Shown here in pieces: positions 37,499-47,139 of a stretch of 64,000 nt of DNA. The stretch's first letter is position 1. The number at the start of each line of letters is the position of its first letter. Source of the DNA: Candidatus Methanohalarchaeum thermophilum (GTDB taxonomy: Archaea; Halobacteriota; Methanonatronarchaeia; Methanonatronarchaeales; Methanonatronarchaeaceae); NCBI GenBank assembly GCA_001914405.1, contig MSDW01000001.1, positions 434,001-498,000 of the forward strand, in the 5' to 3' direction. The position numbers and the translations under genes are program-made. The notes below the pieces were generated by a model, which did not search any database, was not told the origin of the DNA, and was given only the letters and a program-made list of their open reading frames with translations.

Positions 37499-38713
37499 TT
37501 ATTCCAATTTTTCTGCTTCAGAGATCGAACAAGGCTGTGAATCTTCTTTAACCGCTTTTTGAATGCAAGGATAGTAATTTTCTCTATACTCTGAGTCTTT
37601 CCAAGTACATTTTTTCCTTTTAAATAAATGGTGACTTCCCATCTTTTTCCAGACTTCGCTTAGGCTGTTCTCCCGATAATTTCCAAACGACAAGGGTGTA
37701 TGGAAGCAGGGAAGTAATTCTCCATTTGGAGAAACCCACATCCATCTTCTTCCTCCATAACATCCCATTATCTCGGGCTTGCGATATGAATAAGATGTGG
37801 ATACTTTGGGTCCTGTGTCCTTGGAGTTCATTTTTTCCTTAAATTTACTGATCCTTTGGTAGTCTTCCTTTGATAACAGGTTTTCTTCCTTATACTCCCA
37901 TTTCCCTCCGGGAACCACTTCGTCTATAAGTAGTTCATCAACGTTAATTTCGTTACAGTGTTTGTATATATCCCTTAGATGATCTATGCTCGAATTACTT
38001 GGATTGGCGGTGTATTCAACTACGGTTAACATATCTGATTCTTTGGCATATTTAACGGCATTAGATGCCTTTTCAAAAACTTCTAGGCCTCTAAACTCAT
38101 TGTGATCTTTTTTATATGGACTATCTAAACTTACATGGAGGCAATTAAGGTTTTTTTCATTTAATCTGTCTATAAAATCCCTATCTAATTTGTATCCATT
38201 GCTTATCAAATGCGTCGAGGCTTTATCTTTATCAACATAGTCGATTAATTCAAATATGTCATCTCTTAGAGTTGGTTCTCCTCCTTCAAAGCTTATGTGA
38301 TATGCTCCGAGATCTATTGCTTCATCTATAATTTCTTTCATCTCAGCTGTTGTAAGTTCGTTTTCTCCTTCCATTCCATGTACAATACAGTGGTTACAAT
38401 CACATTGGCATCGATTTGTAGTGAGCAACATTAGACTCTCTAGGGGTCTTCTTTTTAGAAATTTTCTCTTTAGTTGGTTTTTAACTAATCTATCAAATGG
38501 CTTGCTAGGTACCGCAGGAACCATGCTTGTTATATACACCCTCTCAGGATCTGATTTTGCAACCTTATCTAAAGAAGCGTGTTGATTAAATCCTTCCGTA
38601 ATGTAATCGATAATTGGGGAGAAAATTCCTTTAGATACCATATTAGCTTCGTTATTCTCTACTTCTAAACTTATATCAAATCCTAATCCGTTATAAACTG
38701 AATAACTCTTCAC
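37499..38713 (-). CDS. Radical SAM protein with C-terminal SPASM-like cysteines
   Basis: This 404-residue enzyme has the radical SAM motif CQCDCNHC (Cx3Cx2C, about residues 103-110) in LLTTNRCQCDCNHCIVHG, and SFEGGEPTLRDDIFELI, the second strand that binds SAM. A C-terminal region with CYGGRRWMWVSPNGELLPC and further cysteines near CTWKDSEYRENYYPC looks like a SPASM/twitch domain holding extra Fe-S clusters. The first 90 residues are an unusual extension. It begins a three-gene series with a UbiA-like protein and a binding-protein-fold protein. The substrate is unknown; heme, peptide or quinone-like carrier pathways are all possible. Confidence 0.8.
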   Translation of the reverse strand: MKSYSVYNGLGFDISLEVENNEANMVSKGIFSPIIDYITEGFNQHASLDKVAKSDPERVYITSMVPAVPSKPFDRLVKNQLKRKFLKRRPLESLMLLTTNRCQCDCNHCIVHGMEGENELTTAEMKEIIDEAIDLGAYHISFEGGEPTLRDDIFELIDYVDKDKASTHLISNGYKLDRDFIDRLNEKNLNCLHVSLDSPYKKDHNEFRGLEVFEKASNAVKYAKESDMLTVVEYTANPSNSSIDHLRDIYKHCNEINVDELLIDEVVPGGKWEYKEENLLSKEDYQRISKFKEKMNSKDTGPKVSTSYSYRKPEIMGCYGGRRWMWVSPNGELLPCFHTPLSFGNYRENSLSEVWKKMGSHHLFKRKKCTWKDSEYRENYYPCIQKAVKEDSQPCSISEAEKLE

Positions 38714-38763
38714 AAAAAAACCTCTAGCTCTATTTCTTTTTTAAGGTGGATTATCCTTCTAAC

Positions 38764-39705
38764 TTAAAAAAATATATGGAAGATTGCAGTGACATTTATT
38801 ATCAATAACATTAAGGTGTATGTTATTACTCCATAATGTGTCAACTTAATATGGGTTTCATGTTTTCTAGGATCTTCTAAGGAATCTAATATCTTCGTAA
38901 CCTTAGGTATATTGAGAATTAGATAGATCCCCAAGAAAACGAAATTTAGGCCAAAAATATACCACAATCCAAACAAGGTAATGTACTCAATCAGAGTCAT
39001 TAGTCCAGTGAATTTAATTGTTTGACTTGGGTTTAGAGGTTCGAACCTCCTCGAATCTTTATCATGATAAGATAAACATCCTATAACCACAGTTAAAGCT
39101 ATGAATAAACTTTTAGTCGATAGAATTGCATCTGGAGCCACCATAGCTACACCTCCAAAGGCCATAAGTCCACTTAATGACCGATAAATCCTTCTCTGCA
39201 GCTCTGTTAAACTATTTAAGGGAGGACTTGCGGAGTATGTTACCCCCCATATGAGCAAAATTACTGCTACAATCAATGTCTCAATATTAAATAAGAAGTA
39301 AGCAACGGATAAACAAAAGACCGTTTCAGTTACCATAAAGAAAATAATTGTCCATGGGGATAATAGACCGGTTACTAGGGGTAAAGTGGAATTAGGAGGC
39401 CCTAACCTCTCGTCTTCCCCGATCCACCAGTCATATAACATATCAGCAAGAGAAATAACTCTTGTTAGTAGGCCTGCGGCAAATAACCCAATAAAAATCT
39501 TCCAAACCTCTAATTTATGTGGAGAATAGATCATAAACAAGAATAAGCCTACACTTGCGCTCATTAATCCCCAAGGAAACCAAAGTAATCTGTGTACGCA
39601 AAGAATCCCTAAGATCTTATCAAAAGTACTATCCCCTCTTGGCCCTGCAACACCAAAGAGGATATCTACTAGTGAATATTCCTTGTTTTCTGATTTTTCC
39701 TCCAT
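38764..39705 (-). CDS. UbiA-like membrane prenyltransferase
   Basis: This 313-residue protein has eight or so hydrophobic segments. Two polar loops with aspartates resemble the Mg-binding motifs of UbiA enzymes: SLADMLYDWWIGEDERLG (about residues 84-101) and SYHDKDSRRFEPLN (about 217-230). The repeat spacing and helix count fit the UbiA superfamily, which attaches isoprenoid chains to aromatic or other head groups. The motif is not a perfect NDxxDxxxD, so the call is moderate. It lies between a radical SAM protein and a periplasmic-binding-fold protein. Confidence 0.62.
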   Translation of the reverse strand: MEEKSENKEYSLVDILFGVAGPRGDSTFDKILGILCVHRLLWFPWGLMSASVGLFLFMIYSPHKLEVWKIFIGLFAAGLLTRVISLADMLYDWWIGEDERLGPPNSTLPLVTGLLSPWTIIFFMVTETVFCLSVAYFLFNIETLIVAVILLIWGVTYSASPPLNSLTELQRRIYRSLSGLMAFGGVAMVAPDAILSTKSLFIALTVVIGCLSYHDKDSRRFEPLNPSQTIKFTGLMTLIEYITLFGLWYIFGLNFVFLGIYLILNIPKVTKILDSLEDPRKHETHIKLTHYGVITYTLMLLIINVTAIFHIFF

Positions 39706-39723
39706 TTTAGTTCACATTCCGAT

Positions 39724-40608
39724 TTAAGCCTCAATTTTGTCTAGTAAACTGAAGTCATAATATCTGCTTGGTTTTCTATCTAGATAACCCATCTCGATCA
39801 TCAGTTCTAGAATTTCATCCATAACTTCTTTGCTACCACGAATATCTAATCTGGGTTTATTATAATTTAATGCCTTTTCCGTGACTTTTGGATTTATACC
39901 TATGTATTTTGAACTTAACTGGGAAGCTTTTTTTGGATTACTTTTTACGAACTCTTCTGCTTCCTTTAAAGCTTCTAAAAATTTAGTAACTTCTTTAGTA
40001 TTTTTCTCTAGGTAACTGTCTGTTGTTGTAACGGAACACCCGGGAGATTTTGGTAATATATCCTTTCCCCGGCCAATTATTTTGCCAATTCCCATTTCAA
40101 CTGCTAACATAGCATAAGGTTCAACATTTGTAGTTAAATCAACTTCTTCACTTAGGAAAGAGAGCATAGCAGCGTCACCGGAGGGCATTCTATAAATATC
40201 CATGTTTTCTTGAGAGATCACATTATTCTTGAACAAAAACATAGTTGTTAGATCCTTCATTCCGCCCCTAGCGGGTAAAGAAATCTTGTGGCCTTTCATG
40301 TCTTCAAGCTCATTTATATCAGATTTTTTATTTGCAACAACAGCTGTTTCCTCGTATCCCGACCCTGATACGATAACTGTTTCCTTACCTTGTTCCCTAG
40401 ATTTCACAGTTCTCGTCCACGGCATTATAGTAAAATCTAACTGACCTGAAACCAACTTATCAGGAAGTAACCAAGCTGTTGGATCTAGATCATACTCAAC
40501 ATCTAGTCCTTTTTCCTCAAATAAGTCTTTCTCCATGGCCACATACGCTGGTAACTGACAAACTCCTCTTATTAAACCAAGTTTAATTTTCAATTTATCA
40601 ACCCTCAA
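39724..40608 (-). CDS. Periplasmic-binding-fold protein without signal peptide
   Basis: The fold is that of NMT1/THI5 or MqnA/MqnD-like proteins: IKLGLIRGVCQLPAYVAMEK at the N-terminus, then LVSGQLDFTIMPWTRTVKSR and DMKGHKISLPARGGMKDLTT. There is no signal peptide or lipobox, so it is probably cytoplasmic. That favours an enzyme such as the futalosine-pathway MqnA/D type over an ABC transporter binding protein, and no transporter genes are adjacent. A THI5-like cysteine-rich motif is absent. The start is TTG at 40608 with GAGGG overlapping. The long leader may be structured. Confidence 0.7.
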   Translation of the reverse strand: MRVDKLKIKLGLIRGVCQLPAYVAMEKDLFEEKGLDVEYDLDPTAWLLPDKLVSGQLDFTIMPWTRTVKSREQGKETVIVSGSGYEETAVVANKKSDINELEDMKGHKISLPARGGMKDLTTMFLFKNNVISQENMDIYRMPSGDAAMLSFLSEEVDLTTNVEPYAMLAVEMGIGKIIGRGKDILPKSPGCSVTTTDSYLEKNTKEVTKFLEALKEAEEFVKSNPKKASQLSSKYIGINPKVTEKALNYNKPRLDIRGSKEVMDEILELMIEMGYLDRKPSRYYDFSLLDKIEA

Positions 40609-40859
40609 TTAAATCCGATAAAATTACTTTATGGTTCAGGGAATCTCTTAAATTAAATAGGAGAGGTCCATCTTAGAAATCACCTAATTTTTACTATGAA
40701 CCTAATATGAGGCTATTCCCTGGTACCTATTTTTTTAACTGGCAGTAATATTTTGTTTTTGTAAACTAAAGTGCTTTTTACGATGTGTTAATTACTATCA
40801 CCAAAAAGAGGTCTCGAAATTTTTAGATCGCTAGATTAGCTTTTTTGGGGGTTTTGGGA
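40609..40859 (-). other. Leader with a long inverted repeat upstream of the UbiA cluster
   Basis: CAGGGAAT at 40637-40644 is matched by ATTCCCTG at 40715-40722, with GGTTC and GGTACC extending the arms. Between them lie GGAGAGGTCCA and GAACC segments that could pair further. The position just before the binding-protein-fold gene suggests a structured 5' leader or an operator. It does not match a riboswitch class I recognise. The remaining bases to 40859 are AT-rich. Confidence 0.35.
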
Positions 40860-41253
40860 GAGCTGTATAGTTCTTTTTCTTTAGGTGGGGGTGCATGGGT
40901 TTTTTCTTGGATTTTGTTTTTGTGTATTTCTAATTTTTGATTTAGGGTAATGGGTTTTTGGTATTGTTCTGAGTTTGTATGGTATGTGGGGGTTCTTTTT
41001 ACTGGAATGTAGGTATAAGTTCTCTGCTTTGGATAGGGGGTTTTTTGTTGTGGGGTTGAGAGGTCACTACTGGTTGATCTTGTTTTTGGGGGTCTTTTTG
41101 GTTGACAAGCTGGTTAGGGTAGGTAGGTGACTAATTAAAGGCGAGTGTCTCTCCTTTCTAGAGTGTCTCTGGAAGCTTCCATCGGTAACCTGAAAGTAGA
41201 TGACACGGGTAAATAGATAGAAGCCGCTTCCTTCAGTAAGAGGAGGATGTCAC
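40860..41253 (+). mobile_element. Degenerate P4-like non-coding element, right end clear
   Basis: The right end is clear: AAGCCGCTTCC, hairpin, AAGAGGAGGATGTCAC (41220-41253). Before it, CTTCCATCGGTAACCTGAAAG resembles TTTCCATCGGTACTTTGAAA in the element at 44575-44982. The part between 40860 and 41150 is rich in G and T runs and shows no similarity I can support. No left end is certain. There is no coding frame. Confidence 0.45.
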
Positions 41254-41320
41254 ATGCAAGATGCTTAATATATTGAATTGAAGAAAAAATTTAAGATTAT
41301 CCAGGCCATTTTTATCATTG

Positions 41321-42241
41321 ATGAGTTTAAGAGAGTTGGATAAGAGAGTCGTTGACATATTGAAGGAAGCTAATTTTAATGTGTCAGATAGATGTAATGT
41401 GTATCCTAAAAGTTTTGATCGAATAGCTAATAAAGAAAACCTTACTTTTGTTTTAAAGGTACTTAAGGATATAAATGGATTAAAAGTAAATGTTGCAAGA
41501 GTATTAGTAGAAATAAGCTCTCTTTTGGATGCTGATCCTCTTCTTGTAGGAGTTAAAAACAGAGGTAAGAAGATGGAGAGAGGCGTAGCATACGAGAGAC
41601 ATGGAATCAAAGCAATAACTCCTGACACCTTAAGAGATTACTTAATAGAAGATATACCGATTATCGTTTATGCAGCGCCTGGAGGGAACTTTGCCAAGTT
41701 AAATAGTAACAAGTTAAAAGAGGAACGACTTAAGGAGGATATCTCGAGAGGGGAATTAGCTTCTCGCGTTGGAGTAACTAGAAGTACTATCAGGAAGTAC
41801 GAGGAAGGCGCTGATTCTGCTCTATATATAGCTATTCGCCTCGAAGATGAAGTTGATGCAGCATTGTTTGAGGGAATTGACCTGTCTAGGTCAGGGGATC
41901 CAGAAGTAAGTAGGAATATAGATGACCCGATACTCTCTCTTTTATCCTCTTTGGGGCTCAGTATTTTGCCAACAGAGAGAGCCCCTTTCAAAGCCCTATC
42001 AAAGGCTAAAGATAAGAGGTTTTTAACAGGAATAGAAAATTATAATAAGCGATTAAAGAAAAAAGCTCATTTAATAAGTAGTTTATCAGGAGCAATAGAT
42101 TATAAAAGCTTTATTGTTGTTAAAGAAACGGAAACACTTAAATCAAATATCGATGATACGCCACTTATTAGTGAGGATGAGGTTTTTGACATTGAATCAA
42201 GAGATGAGTTTTTGGAAGTTGTCAGAGAAAGATCACCGTAA
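41321..42241 (+). CDS. Archaeal HTH-type transcriptional regulator
   Basis: The 307-residue protein has an N-terminal domain (VDILKEANFNVSDRCNVYPK) common to a family of archaeal regulators, then a Cro/C1-type helix-turn-helix in the segment ISRGELASRVGVTRSTIRKY (about residues 139-158), and a C-terminal domain. Family members are annotated only as putative regulators. It lies directly upstream of the thermosome gene on the same strand, about 80 bp apart. I use the ATG at 41321; TTG directly before it is possible. The target genes are unknown. Confidence 0.87.
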   Translation: MSLRELDKRVVDILKEANFNVSDRCNVYPKSFDRIANKENLTFVLKVLKDINGLKVNVARVLVEISSLLDADPLLVGVKNRGKKMERGVAYERHGIKAITPDTLRDYLIEDIPIIVYAAPGGNFAKLNSNKLKEERLKEDISRGELASRVGVTRSTIRKYEEGADSALYIAIRLEDEVDAALFEGIDLSRSGDPEVSRNIDDPILSLLSSLGLSILPTERAPFKALSKAKDKRFLTGIENYNKRLKKKAHLISSLSGAIDYKSFIVVKETETLKSNIDDTPLISEDEVFDIESRDEFLEVVRERSP

Positions 42242-42319
42242 CTTTTTTATAGTACAACTTTCCAATAATTAGTGACCCAAGTTAGATCACTTTTCTTTGA
42301 ACTTGGAGGTACGAAAAAT

Positions 42320-43989
<1,670 letters not shown>

Positions 43990-44007
43990 ACCTAACAAAT
44001 ATCCTCT

Positions 44008-44026
44008 ACCTTTTTATTTTTTTTAA
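44008..44026 (+). terminator. T-rich transcription terminator after the thermosome gene
   Basis: A run TACCTTTTTATTTTTTTTAA follows the stop codon by about 20 bases. Archaeal RNA polymerase stops at such T tracts. No hairpin is needed and none is obvious. Confidence 0.45.
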
Positions 44027-44156
44027 CCCAAAACCCAAAGCCTGAAATCAAAAAATTAAAAAATCCATTTTCCAAAAATAAATTAGCTAAATCTTCTTCT
44101 ACTAAAACAGAACATAAAAACCCTGATCTACTTAAACCTAAAATTCCTTTATAGAG

Positions 44157-44554
44157 TTGGAGGCAGAAAACCTGTGTTCTTCAAGGGGTATGGGATGAAT
44201 GCCTTTAATAACATTTGAGTGATTTTGGAACTGAGTTAAGCTTTGGCTGTTAGGCGTTTTGCCTTGTCAGATAAACGTGGGCCGTTTCTTTGTTCATTGG
44301 CCTAGGAAATCTCTGGGTAAGCCCGAAACAGCTTGGGAGTAGGGGGTTCTAGTGGTTGGTGTGGAGCAGCCGCTGAGGAATAAGAGGAACCCTCATTGGG
44401 TTGGTATATGGGCTTTGTGCCCTAATCCAGTTTTTCCCTTAAAGCGCAAGTTCTCTTGCTGACTGGGTGTATGAGACAAGCCCAGTAGATAACGTAGGCT
44501 CCAACTTGGATAAGGCCTCGCAAGGAAACTCACCCTCTTTAGGGAGTGAGTCAC
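44157..44554 (+). mobile_element. P1-family non-coding element, copy d
   Basis: The left end is GGCAGAAAACCTG, a weak hairpin and GGGATGAATGCC. The P1 3' module is well kept: AGTGGTTGGTGTGGAGCAGC, GAATAAGAGG, AACC/GGTT, TATATGGGC with partner GCCC, CTAATCC, CCCTTAAAGCGCAAG, then the stem CTGGG/CCCAG around GTATGAGACAAG (about 44464-44488), and CTTGGATAAGGCC. The right end is GAAACTCACCCTC, TTTAGG, GAGTGAGTCAC. The stems differ in sequence from other copies yet still pair. No coding frame. Confidence 0.72.
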
Positions 44555-44574
44555 TTTACGAGTAATTAAACAGC

Positions 44575-44982
44575 AAATGGATTTACAGAATTTCGCCTGA
44601 AAGCTCACCTGCTTTAGTGGTGGGGTGAATTGCGAGATTATTGATAGGAGTAAGGATAAAAACGCATTTAGAGTTTCGGGTAAGCTCTGAGTCCTCAAAA
44701 CCAGTTAAGGGTAACAGGACAGGACAGGACAGGACAGGACGAAATGAATCCCGTTTTGATAATACTAAACCCTCTATTTGGATTGGGGGTATTGCTGGTG
44801 GTGCTCCAGATCTCGAGCCGTTGAATCTGTCCTCTGTAGGTCATGTTGGTTATTAGGTTAGGTATTTGGGGGACTTGCAATGAGATCTGTCTGTGGTGGG
44901 ATAGGTTTCCATCGGTACTTTGAAAACCGGATGAGATGGTGAATGGATGGGGCCCCATGAATTTATTCGTGGGAGGACGTCA
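44575..44982 (+). mobile_element. P4 non-coding element
   Basis: The left end reads GAAAGCTCACC, TGCTTTAG, TGGTGGGGTGAATTGC. The right end is GGGGCCCCATGAA, hairpin, TCGTGGGAGGACGTCAG (to 44982). The interior includes a five-copy AGGAC tandem repeat (44716-44740), GC-rich segments and a block GGTTTCCATCGGTACTTTG similar to one near 41185. The interior has no convincing protein-coding signal. Confidence 0.5.
44716..44740 (+). repeat. AGGAC pentanucleotide tandem repeat, five copies
   Basis: Five perfect AGGAC units are joined head to tail inside the P4 element. Such short tandem repeats easily gain or lose units by slippage, which would change the spacing of stems in the element. No gene overlaps it. 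Confidence 0.9.
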
Positions 44983-45262
44983 GTTAATATTGTGAATCTG
45001 AATTGTGGTCGATTGCTCTTAGAGTAATTTTGACTGGTTGATTTTTTTTAAAATAATTTCTTTAACTTGGGTTCAAATAACTGTGAAGATCTCTTATTTC
45101 TGTTTTTATCAACTAAAATTTTTTATTTAATTTTTTAAGTTACTTTAAGTGCTTTAATTTGGTAAAAGCTGACAAAAATGTTTGATAATTTAGATCCAAA
45201 TTAACTTATTGGATGAAAATCTTTATTATTAGTTATTGTATAAAAAGGTTAACGGGATCACT

Positions 45263-46744
45263 ATGAATAAGAGGATGGTCATCTCAGCTTTACTTGCTTC
45301 AACGTTCCTATTGGTACTATCCTCCGGTTTGGTTGTATCTCAAACTGTTTCACATTCGGGAGCAGGGTTATCCTGTACCGATTGCCACGAAACAGATGGA
45401 GGAGAGATAGTATCTACTGATTATTCTTCAGAGTTATGCAGTAGATGTCACTCTAATGCATTTGATTCTTGGGAAAATTCAGGTCATACTGGATGGAGCC
45501 ATTACCCTGAATCTTACAATTTGTCTCAGATGGCTCCTTATGAAACCACTTGTTCTTGCCACTTTACTGAAGGAGGAGTTTGGGATCTAAAAACCAGTGA
45601 ATCTGCTTGGGATTCGAATAACTTTAATCCCTTTGTACAACCTTCAACCAAAGTAAAAGGAGATTTGAATCCTGGAGTAGATTGCGTAGCTTGTCACGAC
45701 CCCCATACAACTGAACTTAGAGTAAATGGATCTAAACTCTGTGGAAGCTGCCATAACGGACAGGGAACAAGTCCTCAGTTCGATCCAACGACTGGATTTG
45801 CTTTACATCACCCTAATCATCCTACATACGAACATTTAAAGGGAGAACCATTTGGTGAGGAAAGTCAATGGATAGCAGGGGAACATCCTAATAATAAGGT
45901 AATCGAGTGTACTGATTGTCATGGAGCACACGAATTTACATTTGATGCTGAAAAAGTTGCAAGCCAAGAAGAATGTTCTTCCTGCCATAATGCCTCAGGT
46001 TTAAGAGAAACTGTCAATGAATCAGTAGCTGATTTCCAACAGGAATATGATGAGGTTTATTCAATGATGGAAGAAAAAGCAAATTCTCTAGGGGTTAATA
46101 TACATGGAGGAGATTCGGATCACCCAAGGGACTTCACTCAGGACTATCAAGATGAAAAAACCAAACTAGCGAAAGCTGTGTTTTATCTCGAGTTTATAAC
46201 AGGTGAGGGCTCGTTTAAGGCTGGTGTTATAGATGTACACAACGAGCCTCTAGGTAAGAAATTACTTGGTAAAGCTGAAGCCCTGTTGGAAGACATAGAT
46301 GTTCCTTCAGACACTAAGCCACAGATAACAATTTCCATAGTTACTGAGGAAGGAGAAAGAGAAGTTGGTAAGAGCATCCAGATCAAAGCAACTTATGATG
46401 GTGAACCTATAGAATCGGCAAATATTACAGTAAGTGATCAAGTCAAGGAAACTAACGAGGACGGCGTAGCCACGCTATCATTTGCCTCAGAAGGACAGTA
46501 CGAGATTACCGCAAATCACCCTGATTATCAGGCCAATAGTAAGACAATAAGTGTAGTAGAAAGCTTTGAAGGTCAAGTTTCAGAACAACTAAGCTCGTTA
46601 GACTCTAAATTATCTAGCATCCAAGACACGGTTTCCGCGATAGAAGAAGACTTAAAGGAAACGCCGGGATTCACCTTTTTGATGGCGATAGCAGGTATAT
46701 TCGGAGCAGCATTGATAATCTATACGAGGAATAAAACTCACTAA
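45263..46744 (+). CDS. Membrane-anchored multiheme cytochrome c
   Basis: After a signal peptide (MNKRMVISALLASTFLLVL, cleaved near residue 26) the protein shows six CXXCH heme motifs: CTDCH, CSRCH, CVACH, CGSCH, CTDCH and CSSCH, within about residues 38-242, plus one CSCH at about 97 that lacks a residue of the usual spacing. An Ig-like or carboxypeptidase-regulatory-like domain follows (ISIVTEEGEREVGKSIQIK, about 345-430), then a short coiled coil and a C-terminal membrane helix (FTFLMAIAGIFGAALIIYT). It should lie on the outer face of the membrane and carry electrons. I prefer ATG at 45263, since the TTG nine codons earlier adds residues that spoil the signal peptide. Confidence 0.9.
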   Translation: MNKRMVISALLASTFLLVLSSGLVVSQTVSHSGAGLSCTDCHETDGGEIVSTDYSSELCSRCHSNAFDSWENSGHTGWSHYPESYNLSQMAPYETTCSCHFTEGGVWDLKTSESAWDSNNFNPFVQPSTKVKGDLNPGVDCVACHDPHTTELRVNGSKLCGSCHNGQGTSPQFDPTTGFALHHPNHPTYEHLKGEPFGEESQWIAGEHPNNKVIECTDCHGAHEFTFDAEKVASQEECSSCHNASGLRETVNESVADFQQEYDEVYSMMEEKANSLGVNIHGGDSDHPRDFTQDYQDEKTKLAKAVFYLEFITGEGSFKAGVIDVHNEPLGKKLLGKAEALLEDIDVPSDTKPQITISIVTEEGEREVGKSIQIKATYDGEPIESANITVSDQVKETNEDGVATLSFASEGQYEITANHPDYQANSKTISVVESFEGQVSEQLSSLDSKLSSIQDTVSAIEEDLKETPGFTFLMAIAGIFGAALIIYTRNKTH

Positions 46745-46799
46745 ATTAAATTCATTTTTTATTTTTTATCTTAAAAAACCAACAAATTAATCTTTTAAC

Positions 46800-47043
46800 T
46801 CTTTATCCGAGAACTCACCTTTTTTAACTGAAAGTTGGGTGAGTGAGGGTGTTATGGTGTATGGAGTATGTGATAAAGAAGCAGGAAACTCGTTTTTGTT
46901 AGGGTAATGAAATCATATTACTGTCTGAGCTTGGGGTGTTCTTGGCAATGTATAGAAACCCCTGAACCTAGAATAGATTAGTTGGGCTAGTAAAGAGGGG
47001 AAAATGAAATATGTTTGCGTCTATAGTAGGTAGAGGACGTGAC
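46800..47043 (+). mobile_element. Short degenerate non-coding element
   Basis: The left end resembles GAGAACTCACC, hairpin, GTTGGGTGAGTGAGGG, and the right end resembles TAGAGGACGTGAC, which runs into the next hairpin. The interior has no similarity to other families that I can support and no coding frame. It directly abuts a solo hairpin in the opposite orientation. Confidence 0.35.
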
Positions 47044-47100
47044 CTCCTCTCCTTCCTAAATCAGAGAGTTGAGGAGGGGTTTTTCTCACCAAATAAGTTA
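47039..47100 (-). repeat. Solo left-end/right-end hairpin
   Basis: Read on the minus strand: TTTGGTGAGAAAAACCCC, core TCCTCAACTCTCTGATTTAGG, then AAGGAGAGGAGGTCAC. It is nearly the same arrangement as 33936-33996. It separates the short element from the broken tnpB region. Confidence 0.55.
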
Positions 47101-47139
47101 AAATTTTTTAAGGGGTTTTATCTTTTCTGTGGGTTTGTT

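Noticed and set aside
39724-40608. Reading as an ABC transporter substrate-binding protein
   Set aside because: There is no signal peptide or lipobox and no permease or ATPase genes nearby, so I list it by fold only.
45236-45262. Upstream TTG start for the multiheme cytochrome
   Set aside because: It would add nine residues before the Met-Asn-Lys-Arg start of a normal signal peptide and has no ribosome binding site.
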